From the NCBI RefSeq assembly GCF_006346335.1, contig NZ_VDMC01000002.1:434001-498000 (forward strand): a DNA stretch of 64,000 bases, in the 5' to 3' direction. Numbering within the stretch: position 1 is the first letter of the stretch; every line of letters starts with the position of its first letter. Below, piece after piece: positions 35,255-43,786 of this stretch. Made by a program: the position numbers and the translations under genes. The notes beneath the pieces are model-generated. The model searched no databases, had not been told where the DNA came from, and saw only the letters and a list, made by a program, of their open reading frames with translations. This stretch comes from Aequorivita sinensis (lineage in GTDB: Bacteria; Bacteroidota; Bacteroidia; Flavobacteriales; Flavobacteriaceae).

Positions 35255-37447
35255 TTAGTTTCCTAATTCACTGATGAATTTTATACGATAAAGTCTTAGT
35301 TCTTCTTCATCGTAATCTCCATCAAACTCATCCATAGCTGCTTTAATTTCATCGGTACTTGCCTCAAGGAAATAATCGTGGATTTCTTCTTGCTGATCTT
35401 CATCTAACACTTCATCTATCCAATAATCGATATTTAATTTTGTTCCACTATACACGATAGCCTCCATTTCTTTAATAAACTCAGGCATTTCAAGGCCTTT
35501 TGCATCAGCAATATCTGGTAGAGAAAGCTTTCTGTCTACGTTTTGAATGATATACAACTTAAGGGAGCTATTGCTACCTGTAGATTTTACAACAAAATCT
35601 TCAGGTCTTATAATATCATTTTCTTCAACGTAATCCTGAATTAATTTTAAAAACGACTTTCCGTATTTCTTTGCCTTCCCTTCTCCTACCCCATGAACGT
35701 TAGATAGCTCTTCTAGTGTAATAGGATATTTTAAAGCCATATCTTCCAAAGATGGTTCTTGGAAAATCACAAATGGTGGCAACTCTAGCTTATTAGCAAC
35801 TTTTTTAAGTTCAGCTTTTAATAATTTAAAAAGTGTATCATCTACTACATCTCCTCCTTGTTTAGCCGAAACTATTATATCGTCGTTAGCATCTTTAAAT
35901 GAATGATCTTCCATCATCATAAAAGTTGTAGGAGACTTAATGAATTCCTTCCCGGCATCTGTAAGTTTAATTACACCGTAGGTTTCAATGTCTTTCTTTA
36001 GGTAACCAGCAACGAGTAACTGACGCAATAACGCCATCCAATAAGCAGCGTCATGGTCAGCTCCTGATGCGAAATACTCTTGTGTATCTGTTCTATGCGA
36101 TTTAATTAAGGCGTTTACTTTCCCAATCAAAACATTTACAACCTCTTTACTCTTATACTGTTGATTAGATTTTAAAACAACCTCCAACAGCTTTTTAGCT
36201 TCTGCTGTAGCTTCGTGTTTCTTTTTAGGATGACGCATATTATCGTCCATCATTCCACCTTCACCGGTTTCATTGTCAAATTCTTCTCCAAAATAATGAA
36301 GAATAAATTTTCGTCTAGACATAGAAGTTTCAGCAAAACCTACTACTTCTTGTAGAAGTGCGTGTCCAATCTCCTGTTCGGCAACTGGTTTTCCACTCAT
36401 AAACTTCTCTAGCTTTTCTATGTCTTTATAGCTATAAAAAGCTAAACAATGACCTTCTCCACCATCGCGACCGGCGCGACCAGTTTCTTGATAGTAGCTT
36501 TCAATACTCTTCGGTATATCGTTATGGATAACAAAGCGTACATCGGGTTTATCGATTCCCATTCCAAAAGCAATGGTAGCAACAACCACATCCACATCTT
36601 CCATCAAGAACATATCTTGATGTTTTACACGTGTTTTTCCATCGAGCCCTGCATGATACGGAACAGCTTTTATACCATTCACCTGCAAAGCTTGGGCGAG
36701 TTCCTCAACTCTTTTTCGGCTTAAACAGTAAATAATTCCGCTTTTACCTTCGTTCTGTTTTACAAAACGAATAATATCCGCATCTACATTTTTCGTTTTT
36801 GGACGAATTTCATAGTACAAATTTGGACGGTTAAAAGAAGCTTTAAACGTATTAGCATCCTGCATCGATAAATTCTTCAGAATGTCTTCTTGTACTTTTG
36901 GAGTAGCGGTTGCCGTAAGACCGATAATAGGAATATCGTTTCCTATACGAGTAATAATACTTTTAAGATTTCTATATTCAGGTCTAAAATCGTGCCCCCA
37001 TTCACTTATACAATGCGCTTCATCAATGGCTAAAAATGAAATTTTTTGAGTTTGAAGAAAATCAACATACTCATCTTTAGTTAGCGATTCGGGAGCAACA
37101 TAAAGCAGTTTGGTAATTCCGCTAGCAATATCACTTTTAACTTGTTTTACTTCAGTTTTATTAAGCGATGAGTTTAATACATGCGCTATTCCATCTTCTG
37201 ATGATAAGGCACGTAATGCATCTACTTGATTTTTCATAAGTGCTATTAGCGGGGAAACTACTATAGCTGTTCCTTCTTGCATAAGTGCAGGAAGTTGATA
37301 GCAGAGGGATTTACCTCCGCCTGTTGGCATAATTACAAAAGTATTATTGCCTTCCAGGATGCTTTTAATAACATCCTCTTGCAAACCTTTAAATTGAGAA
37401 AATCCAAAATATTTCTTTAAGTCTGCGTAAATGTCATAATCTACCAC
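35255..37447 (-). CDS. recQ: RecQ-family DNA helicase, long form without the zinc cysteines
   Basis: The 730-aa superfamily 2 3'-5' helicase has Walker A PTGGGKS (Lys47), DEAH at 142-145 (AIDEAHCISEWGHDFRPEY), GLTATATPKV and QETGRAGRDG. After the helicase core the zinc-binding subdomain keeps the RRKFILHYFGEEF scaffold, but the four zinc cysteines are absent: Ser precedes RRKF and NETGEGGMMDDN replaces the usual CxxCxxC. A winged-helix (RQC) domain and a C-terminal HRDC domain (ALKYPITLEELSNVHGVGEG) follow. Role: recombination repair and fork restart. A second RecQ lies at 46845-48743. Confidence 0.92.
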   Translation of the reverse strand: MVDYDIYADLKKYFGFSQFKGLQEDVIKSILEGNNTFVIMPTGGGKSLCYQLPALMQEGTAIVVSPLIALMKNQVDALRALSSEDGIAHVLNSSLNKTEVKQVKSDIASGITKLLYVAPESLTKDEYVDFLQTQKISFLAIDEAHCISEWGHDFRPEYRNLKSIITRIGNDIPIIGLTATATPKVQEDILKNLSMQDANTFKASFNRPNLYYEIRPKTKNVDADIIRFVKQNEGKSGIIYCLSRKRVEELAQALQVNGIKAVPYHAGLDGKTRVKHQDMFLMEDVDVVVATIAFGMGIDKPDVRFVIHNDIPKSIESYYQETGRAGRDGGEGHCLAFYSYKDIEKLEKFMSGKPVAEQEIGHALLQEVVGFAETSMSRRKFILHYFGEEFDNETGEGGMMDDNMRHPKKKHEATAEAKKLLEVVLKSNQQYKSKEVVNVLIGKVNALIKSHRTDTQEYFASGADHDAAYWMALLRQLLVAGYLKKDIETYGVIKLTDAGKEFIKSPTTFMMMEDHSFKDANDDIIVSAKQGGDVVDDTLFKLLKAELKKVANKLELPPFVIFQEPSLEDMALKYPITLEELSNVHGVGEGKAKKYGKSFLKLIQDYVEENDIIRPEDFVVKSTGSNSSLKLYIIQNVDRKLSLPDIADAKGLEMPEFIKEMEAIVYSGTKLNIDYWIDEVLDEDQQEEIHDYFLEASTDEIKAAMDEFDGDYDEEELRLYRIKFISELGN

Positions 37448-37514
37448 GTCATAATAGTTTTAGGGAGTAATTCAGTTTTAATCAACATTTAGATTATATT
37501 ATCAATAACAGTTG

Positions 37515-37522
37515 TAATTTTG
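37515..37522 (+). promoter_or_regulatory. Candidate -7 box for kdsD-tatC
   Basis: TAATTTTG matches TAnnTTTG exactly, 124 bp before the kdsD start, in the divergent gap with recQ. I do not see a good -33 TTTG at 19-21 bp. Confidence 0.35.
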
Positions 37523-37645
37523 TAATCAAATTAAGCAACTGTAACTTTTTTGTTAACTCAGGATTAAAAATACTAAATTAGGTTTTTTTTATATTTAAAT
37601 ATACTAATAAAATGTACAGTTACAAACATTCAAAAGCATTAAGTT

Positions 37646-38611
37646 TTGAACAAAACAAATAGAATAATTTCAATTGCAAAGAATACCATTGAAACTGAGA
37701 GCAAAGCAATTGCAAATCTCGCCCATTTAGTAAACGAAGAATTTGCCGGAGCTGTTGAATATATTTTTCATTCTAAAGGTAGGGTAATTGTTACTGGTAT
37801 TGGCAAAAGTGCCAACATTGCAACAAAAATAGTTGCGACTTTAAACTCCACTGGTACCCCTGCTATTTTTATGCATGCGGCCGATGCAATTCACGGCGAT
37901 CTCGGTACAATTCAACACGATGATACTGTAATCTGTATTTCTAAAAGTGGAAACACTCCAGAAATAAAAGTTTTAGTACCCTTAATTAAGGCGGCACAAA
38001 ATAAACTTATAGCCATTACAGGAAACACAGAATCTTTTTTAGGGCAGCAAGCAGACTTTGTTTTGAATGCTTATGTAGAAAAAGAAGCTTGTCCTAACAA
38101 CCTTGCTCCTACTACTAGCACTACTGCACAATTGGTAATTGGTGATGCTTTGGCCATGTGTCTATTAGATTTAAAAGGATTCTCAAGCAAAGATTTTGCA
38201 AGATTTCATCCAGGAGGATCTTTGGGCAAGCAGTTGTACTTACGAGTAAGCAATCTCACTTCACTAAACGAAAAGCCACAAGTAGCTCCCGATACCGATG
38301 TAAAACAGGTGATTGTAGAAATATCTGAGAAAATGCTTGGCGTTACTGCAGTAATAGAAAACGATAAGATTGTAGGAATAATTACTGACGGAGATTTGCG
38401 TAGAATGTTAACTAAAGCAGATACCTTTGCAGGATTAACCGCAAAAGATATTATGACCAACAATCCAAAGGTAATAGACAATAATGCTATGGCTGTTGAA
38501 GCGATGGAAATGATGGAGAAATTTGGAATCACGCAAATTATCGCTGAAGAAGATGGGAAATATAGCGGGATCGTACATATTCATAACCTTACTAAAGAGG
38601 GTATTATTTAA
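37646..38611 (+). CDS. kdsD: Arabinose-5-phosphate isomerase (KdsD/KpsF family)
   Basis: Converts ribulose-5-phosphate to arabinose-5-phosphate, the first step to Kdo for LPS. The 321-aa protein starts at TTG (MNKTNRIISIAKNTIETE). It has a SIS domain (GRVIVTGIGKSANIATKI, HAADAIHGDLG, VICISKSGNTPE, NNLAPTTSTTAQLVIGDALA) and two CBS domains in the last 120 residues (GVTAVIENDKIVGIITDGDL, FGITQIIAEEDG). It fits the LPS-core cluster 8 kb away. The stop overlaps the tatC start by one base (TAATG), so translation is probably coupled. Confidence 0.92.
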   Translation: MNKTNRIISIAKNTIETESKAIANLAHLVNEEFAGAVEYIFHSKGRVIVTGIGKSANIATKIVATLNSTGTPAIFMHAADAIHGDLGTIQHDDTVICISKSGNTPEIKVLVPLIKAAQNKLIAITGNTESFLGQQADFVLNAYVEKEACPNNLAPTTSTTAQLVIGDALAMCLLDLKGFSSKDFARFHPGGSLGKQLYLRVSNLTSLNEKPQVAPDTDVKQVIVEISEKMLGVTAVIENDKIVGIITDGDLRRMLTKADTFAGLTAKDIMTNNPKVIDNNAMAVEAMEMMEKFGITQIIAEEDGKYSGIVHIHNLTKEGII

Positions 38612-39444
38612 TGAAAAAAATAGCTTCCCCCGAAAAAGAAATGTCCTTTTTGGACCATTTAGAAGAATTACGTTGGCATCTAGTACGTTCAACAATGGCG
38701 GTAGTCTTGGTTGGAATACTTGCCTTTATTTTTAAGAGTTTTATATTCGATACATTAATATTTGGACCTTCAAAGCCAAGTTTTTTCACCTATCGTATAT
38801 TTTGTGATTTTTCTCAAAAACTAGGAATGGACGCCTTTTGTTTTGATGAAATGCCTTTTAGAATTCAGAGTAGAACTATGGCTGGGCAGTTTTCCGCTCA
38901 TATGTGGACATCCATTTACGCGGGAATTATAATTGCTTTTCCATATATACTTTATGAATTGTGGAAGTTTATTAGCCCGGGCTTAAAAGAAAAAGAACGA
39001 AAGTCTAGTCGTGGGTTTATTGTAATCGCATCTATACTTTTCTTTATTGGTGTTTTATTTGGTTACTACATTATTACACCGCTTTCAATTAATTTCTTAG
39101 GAAACTATCAAGTAAGTGATAGGGTTTTTAACGACTTCGATTTAGATAGTTATATCTCATTGGTTCGTACGTCTGTATTGGCTTCAGGAATAGTATTTGA
39201 GTTGCCAATTATAATGTACATCCTAACCAAGATTGGCCTAGTAACTCCTGAAATTCTACGCAAATACCGAAAATTCGCGTTGGTAATTGTGTTAGTTCTT
39301 TCAGCTGTAATTACTCCTCCAGACATTGTTAGTCAGATAATCGTGGCTATCCCAATTTTAATACTGTATGAAGTAAGTATCTACATATCAAAAATTGTAG
39401 TTAGAAATCAAGAAAGAGAATTGAAAAAAATGAAAAATGCATAA
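38611..39444 (+). CDS. tatC: Twin-arginine translocase subunit TatC
   Basis: Polytopic receptor of the Tat pathway, which exports folded proteins. The 277-aa protein has the cytoplasmic N-terminal signature MSFLDHLEELRWHLVRS (near residue 11) and about six membrane segments. The family motif YELWKFISPGLKEKERK follows the second, and FELPIIMYILTKIGLVTPE and VLSAVITPPDIVSQI are in the C-terminal half. TatA/B is not in the window. A loop of about 50 residues after the first helix (RIFCDFSQKLGMDAFCFDEM) is longer than in E. coli. Confidence 0.95.
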   Translation: MKKIASPEKEMSFLDHLEELRWHLVRSTMAVVLVGILAFIFKSFIFDTLIFGPSKPSFFTYRIFCDFSQKLGMDAFCFDEMPFRIQSRTMAGQFSAHMWTSIYAGIIIAFPYILYELWKFISPGLKEKERKSSRGFIVIASILFFIGVLFGYYIITPLSINFLGNYQVSDRVFNDFDLDSYISLVRTSVLASGIVFELPIIMYILTKIGLVTPEILRKYRKFALVIVLVLSAVITPPDIVSQIIVAIPILILYEVSIYISKIVVRNQERELKKMKNA

Positions 39445-39553
39445 ATACCAATTAAAAGGTTACGTTGAAATAGTATTTATAGTAGCGTTTCAATTAACAA
39501 CCGACCTTTATTTTGAGTATTAGCGTATCTAAGTTTGAATAAAAATAACAGCT

Positions 39554-39901
39554 ATGGAAAATAATATTGTTGAAGAGTTTAACGCTTATCGCGAAAAAAT
39601 GAATCAAAAAATGCTTGAAGATAACAACAAAATCATCAAGCGTATTTTTAATTTGGATACCAATGCGTTTACTGAAGGAGCACTCCCAAAGAAAACAAAA
39701 GAACTCCTAGGTTTAGGAAACTCATTAGTGCTTCGTTGTGATGACTGTGTACGATATCATCTAGAAGAATGTCATAAACTTGGACTTACAAAAGAAGAAG
39801 TTGTTGAAGGGATGAGCATTTCACTTCTTATTGGCGGAACCATAGTAATTCCTCATTTACGAAGAGCTTATGAATATTGGGAAGCTTTAGAGGCTAAATA
39901 A
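39554..39901 (+). CDS. Carboxymuconolactone-decarboxylase/AhpD-like family protein
   Basis: The 115-aa all-helical protein has the AhpD-type redox motif C62xxC65 with a following His (RCDDCVRYHLEECHKLG), then KEEVVEGMSISLLIGGTIVI. With both cysteines present it is more likely a thiol peroxidase or disulfide reductase partner than a decarboxylase. The substrate is unknown. It is a single gene with its own terminator. Confidence 0.85.
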   Translation: MENNIVEEFNAYREKMNQKMLEDNNKIIKRIFNLDTNAFTEGALPKKTKELLGLGNSLVLRCDDCVRYHLEECHKLGLTKEEVVEGMSISLLIGGTIVIPHLRRAYEYWEALEAK

Positions 39902-39924
39902 ATATTAAACCAATTATATACACT

Positions 39925-39959
39925 AAAAAAGGCTGTCTAATGTAGACAGCCTCTTTTTA
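39925..39959. terminator. Bidirectional terminator
   Basis: GGCTGTCTA-ATG-TAGACAGCC with six A before and TCTTTTT after. It separates the convergent CMD-like and DUF2911 genes. Confidence 0.92.
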
Positions 39960-39983
39960 TGGTTTCACGGTAAGTAATTAAGA

Positions 39984-40829
39984 TTATTTACCTTCCCATT
40001 CTTTTATAGACTTTTCGTTCATTTTTACATAATCGTCGTTTCCAGCCTCTTTAGACATTTTAAGCGATTGCTTGGCAGCTTCAATTGCTCCTTTTTTATC
40101 ACCTGCAGCTGCGTAAATAAGCGCTTTCTGACGAATTTGATAGTACTTAGGATCTTTATTCATCTCAAACGACTTATCAATCCAATTCTTAGCTTTATTG
40201 ATGTCTTTTCCTTCAGTTAAGTAGTATACCGCTGCAGCGTAATAGTCGTTAGAACTAGGACCGCTCATTGCGCGTTCTATGTTTGCTGTAACAGCTTTAT
40301 CAGTAAACAATTTAATTGGTACTCCAACATAAGTATCGGCCCAAAGAATTCCTAATACTACAGAGTCATTTGTAAGATTATCAAACGTCATTGTTAACGT
40401 TTCAATTTTTACTGGCATTGGGTAAGCTGGAACTGAAACCTTTGCAGCTACTTTCTTATCATCCCATTTTTCTGGTAATCCCCAGTTGTTTGAATCGCTG
40501 TAGAAGTACACTTCCCAATTGGTAGCACTCGGCTTTGCGTATACTGCATACGAACCAGCAGCGAGGTTTTTTCCTCCGATTTCAACTGCATCACTAAACG
40601 TTATTTTTGTATTTGTATTAGCTCCTACACGCCACATTTTATTGTGAGGCACTAAATCGCCAAAAATTGTTCTACCTCTCATAGAAGGTCTAGAATATTC
40701 TAATGTAATATCTGTAAGCCCTACTTTTTGTTCAATTTTTTGAAACGGACTCGGTTGTGGAGTTTCTATTTGTGCTTGAATACTTGCAGTTAGCATTAAA
40801 ACAGAAAAAAGTAAAATTATCTTTTTCAT
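39984..40829 (-). CDS. Secreted DUF2911 protein with C-terminal TPR-like helices
   Basis: The 281-aa protein has a signal peptide ending IQA, then a DUF2911 beta domain (QKVGLTDITLEYSRPSMRGR, PHNKMWRVGANTNTKITFSD, YAVYAKPSATNWEVYFYSD; about 25-180). The C-terminal part is helical and TPR-like (YYAAAVYYLTEGKDINKAKN, YYQIRQKALIYAAAGDKKGA). The family is common in Bacteroidota and its function is unknown; a periplasmic location is inferred. Confidence 0.85.
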   Translation of the reverse strand: MKKIILLFSVLMLTASIQAQIETPQPSPFQKIEQKVGLTDITLEYSRPSMRGRTIFGDLVPHNKMWRVGANTNTKITFSDAVEIGGKNLAAGSYAVYAKPSATNWEVYFYSDSNNWGLPEKWDDKKVAAKVSVPAYPMPVKIETLTMTFDNLTNDSVVLGILWADTYVGVPIKLFTDKAVTANIERAMSGPSSNDYYAAAVYYLTEGKDINKAKNWIDKSFEMNKDPKYYQIRQKALIYAAAGDKKGAIEAAKQSLKMSKEAGNDDYVKMNEKSIKEWEGK

Positions 40830-41031
40830 CTTTATTGGTTTTTGGATGTTTATATTACTTACGAAGGTACTGTTTGAAAACCTTCTTTAAAGTTAATAAA
40901 AACTTAAAAAACCCACAAACACAATACTCCCAAGTCCAAGCTATACAAGAAACGACCTCTATATGTTAAATTTTTGTTTAACCTTTTAATTACAATTTAA
41001 AACAAAGTAATTTTAAAGAAAAATTTGAGCT
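40830..41031. other. Divergent intergenic region
   Basis: An AT-rich gap between the DUF2911 gene (minus) and the small ORF/SRPBCC unit (plus). It should contain both promoters; no other feature is evident. Confidence 0.45.
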
Positions 41032-41148
41032 ATGTTGAAAAAATTAAGGAATAAAATAAGAGTTAAGTCGAGATATAAAGCTTTAGATGTAGACACTTAC
41101 AGATTACTGTCAATGAACAAGAGACTAACAATCAAAAGAAGTAGATAA
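41032..41148 (+). CDS. Possible small basic protein (38 aa)
   Basis: An ATG-initiated frame of 38 codons encodes MLKKLRNKIRVKSRYKALDV followed by DTYRLLSMNKRLTIKRSR. It is highly basic (about a third Lys/Arg) and ends 8 bp before the SRPBCC gene, on the same strand. The spacing and amphipathic composition suggest a real leader or small protein co-transcribed with the next gene. There is no family assignment, and chance cannot be excluded. Confidence 0.35.
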   Translation: MLKKLRNKIRVKSRYKALDVDTYRLLSMNKRLTIKRSR

Positions 41149-41155
41149 ATCATTA

Positions 41156-41617
41156 ATGAAAATTTTTACACTTCAAGCAAAACAAAAATTACCTATAACA
41201 ATTGATGAAGCTTGGGCGTTTCTTTCAAACCCTAAGAACTTAAAAGTTATTACTCCCGATTATATGGGATTCGATATTCTGTCCGGATCAGAAAAACCTA
41301 TGTTTGCTGGACAAATAATTGAGTATATAGTAACCCCTATTTTAGGCATTAAAACTAAGTGGGTAACTGAGATTACACATGTTGTGGATAGAGAATATTT
41401 TGTAGACGAACAACGTTTTGGCCCGTATTCTCTTTGGCATCACAAGCATTTTATTAAAGAAATTGACGGCGGAATTGAAATGGAAGACTTACTTCATTAT
41501 AAACTTCCTTTTGGAATTCTTGGGCAACTAGTCCACCCACTGTTGGTTAAACCAAAATTAATCGAAATATTCGAATATCGTAAAAATAAATTACACGAGC
41601 TCTTCGGTACTTTATAA
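41156..41617 (+). CDS. SRPBCC (START-like) family protein
   Basis: The 153-aa helix-grip protein begins FTLQAKQKLPITIDEAWAFL and has PKNLKVITPDYMGFDIL, then FGPYSLWHHKHFIKEIDGGI and EMEDLLHYKLPFGILGQLVH. The fold has a hydrophobic ligand cavity; ligand and function are unknown. Its position just before the photolyase gene, on the same strand, hints at a shared stress-response unit. That is an inference. Confidence 0.8.
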   Translation: MKIFTLQAKQKLPITIDEAWAFLSNPKNLKVITPDYMGFDILSGSEKPMFAGQIIEYIVTPILGIKTKWVTEITHVVDREYFVDEQRFGPYSLWHHKHFIKEIDGGIEMEDLLHYKLPFGILGQLVHPLLVKPKLIEIFEYRKNKLHELFGTL

Positions 41618-41769
41618 CACTGAAAACAAACCTTTTGACAGAAACAGATCTATTAATAAATTTTTCAAATTAAATTAATTTCGTCTGTAAAAGTCAATTT
41701 ACAGATAATTTTTATAGCTCATTATTAAAACTTGACGAAAAAACTCCAACCTTAAACACTAATTAAGAT

Positions 41770-43074
41770 TTGACAGAAAAAGTAAATATATTTTGGTTTC
41801 GAAGAGATTTAAGGTTACGTGACAACACGGGTTTTCATCAAGCTCTAAACGGGAAGTTTCCAGTACTTCCAATCTTTATATTTGATTCAGAAATAATTAG
41901 TGAACTTCCAAAAAACGATGCACGCATCACTTTTATATTTCAAACACTTCAAAGTTTGCGCGAAGAATTACAAAAGCACGGGAGTAGTTTAGCAATATAC
42001 CACGGAAAAACCAAAGACGTTTTCCAAGAAATAATTTCAAAATTTGAGGTTCAAAATGTAATTACAAATCACGATTATGAACCTTATGCGAGAGATCGCG
42101 ACCAACAGATAGAAAAACTTCTAAGTCATAACAAAATTAAATTTCACACCTTTAGAGATCAGGTGATTTTTGAGAAGAATGAAATTGTTAAAAGCGACGG
42201 TACTCCTTATCTCGTTTACACTCCATATATGAAAAAATGGAAAGCTCAGTTTAATATGGAGTTTAAAGGTGAAATATTAAACTCAAAGAAACACTTTAAA
42301 AATTTATTTCAAAATTCACGTTTACCAAATCTTTCATTAAATGATATCGGATTTGAAAAGTCTACAATTAAAGTCCAAGATTACTCCCTAACTCCTTTAA
42401 CCATTCAGCAATATGAAAACAAAAGAGACTTCCCTGCTGAAGATGCTACTTCGCATTTAGGAATCTATTTGCGATTTGGTACAGTTAGTATTAGAGAAGT
42501 AATGAAGAAAGCTACAGCTGAGAAAAACGAAGTTTTTTGGCAAGAACTAATTTGGCGTGAATTCTTTATGCAAATCTTATGGCATTTTCCTGAAACGGTA
42601 GAAAATGCCTTTAAAAAGAAATACGACAGAATTGAATGGCGAAACAATGAAGTTGAATTTCAAATGTGGAAAGAAGGGAAAACTGGCTACCCCCTGGTAG
42701 ATGCTGGCATGCGGCAGTTAAACACTACTGGTTATATGCACAACCGCGTAAGGATGGTTGTAGCGAGTTTTTTGTGTAAGCATCTTTTAATAGATTGGCG
42801 CTGGGGAGAAGCTTATTTTGCCGAAAAGTTATTGGATTACGAGCTTTCTAGCAATGTTGGAAATTGGCAATGGGCAGCGGGTTGCGGTGTAGATGCAGTG
42901 CCCTACTTTAGAATTTTCAATCCTACAACACAGATTGAAAAATACGATAAGGATTACAAGTATATTAAAAAGTATGTTTCCGAATTTGAAACTGCCAAAT
43001 ACCCTGAAAAAATAGTCGATCATAAAGAAGCTAGAGAACGATGTTTAAAAGTGTATAAAGCTGCAATTTCCTAA
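41770..43074 (+). CDS. Cryptochrome/DNA photolyase family protein
   Basis: The 434-aa FAD enzyme starts at TTG (MTEKVNIFWFRRDLRLRDNT). It has an N-terminal Rossmann-like domain (about 1-130), then the FAD-binding helical domain with WQELIWREFFMQILWHFP, GYPLVDAGMRQLNTTGYMHN (about 305-324), RMVVASFLCKHLLIDWRWGE and the conserved VGNWQWAAGCGVDAVPYFRI. It probably repairs UV-induced cyclobutane dimers with blue light, which suits a surface-water habitat; a signalling cryptochrome role cannot be excluded. No antenna-chromophore synthesis gene is nearby. Confidence 0.92.
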   Translation: MTEKVNIFWFRRDLRLRDNTGFHQALNGKFPVLPIFIFDSEIISELPKNDARITFIFQTLQSLREELQKHGSSLAIYHGKTKDVFQEIISKFEVQNVITNHDYEPYARDRDQQIEKLLSHNKIKFHTFRDQVIFEKNEIVKSDGTPYLVYTPYMKKWKAQFNMEFKGEILNSKKHFKNLFQNSRLPNLSLNDIGFEKSTIKVQDYSLTPLTIQQYENKRDFPAEDATSHLGIYLRFGTVSIREVMKKATAEKNEVFWQELIWREFFMQILWHFPETVENAFKKKYDRIEWRNNEVEFQMWKEGKTGYPLVDAGMRQLNTTGYMHNRVRMVVASFLCKHLLIDWRWGEAYFAEKLLDYELSSNVGNWQWAAGCGVDAVPYFRIFNPTTQIEKYDKDYKYIKKYVSEFETAKYPEKIVDHKEARERCLKVYKAAIS

Positions 43075-43125
43075 GTTTTTCTCCCTAGATTTTTTTCATT
43101 TGTTAAAAAAAAGGTAAATCAAGTC

Positions 43126-43133
43126 TAATTTTG
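43126..43133 (+). promoter_or_regulatory. Candidate -7 box for the 43199 gene
   Basis: TAATTTTG matches TAnnTTTG. A TTTG lies 23 bp upstream, a little farther than the usual 19-21 bp. Confidence 0.35.
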
Positions 43134-43198
43134 TGCTATTCTACACAATTTTGCTACTCTTGTGCAGTTAATGAAGGCAAGCAAACAAACTTAAAGAC

Positions 43199-43786
43199 AT
43201 GAAGAAAATTTTATTATTAAGTATCCCTCTATTTCTGTTTAGCATAAGCGCTAATGCTCAGGATTCTGTTCAAATTGAAAAGAACACCCTAAATAACCAA
43301 ATGACCGATGCCTTTGATAAAAGTAATAGTTATCAAGAGTACAAGGTGATTAAGAAAACCCAACTAGCAACTTTAAAAAGAAACATTTTAGATTCTGTTT
43401 CTACGTTAGAACGAAAAATTACTGGATTAGAAAGTGAAATAAAAAATCAGAATACTGAAATTGACTCACTAACTCAAAACTTAAAACAAACTCAAGAAAA
43501 TTTAGCGGCTTCTAAAGAAAAGGAAGACGGTATCGAATTATTTGGAATACTTACTTCAAAAACTACTTATAATACCATTATGTGGTCTATTATAGGAATT
43601 CTGCTTTTAATCTCAGGCTTTTTATTCTATAGATTCTTAAACAGCCATAAAATCACTAAAGCAGCTCAATTAAAAATGGCTGAAATAGAGATTGAATTAG
43701 AAGATAACCGTAGAAATAGCTTAGAACGCGAGCAAAAATTACGTAGAAAACTTCAAGACGAAATCAACAAGAACAGGAAAGTTTAA
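43199..43786 (+). CDS. Membrane-anchored coiled-coil protein of unknown function
   Basis: The 195-aa protein has a signal peptide (1-20, ending ANA), a periplasmic coiled coil (about 55-105: LERKITGLESEIKNQNTEID, LTQNLKQTQENLAASKEK), one transmembrane helix (about 123-145: TIMWSIIGILLLISGFLFYR) and a cytoplasmic coiled coil rich in Lys/Arg/Glu to the end. From memory, flavobacterial homologs are sometimes labelled tRNA (guanine-N1)-methyltransferase; nothing here supports that, as there is no SAM-binding motif. The stop overlaps the murA stop by 4 bp. Confidence 0.75.
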   Translation: MKKILLLSIPLFLFSISANAQDSVQIEKNTLNNQMTDAFDKSNSYQEYKVIKKTQLATLKRNILDSVSTLERKITGLESEIKNQNTEIDSLTQNLKQTQENLAASKEKEDGIELFGILTSKTTYNTIMWSIIGILLLISGFLFYRFLNSHKITKAAQLKMAEIEIELEDNRRNSLEREQKLRRKLQDEINKNRKV

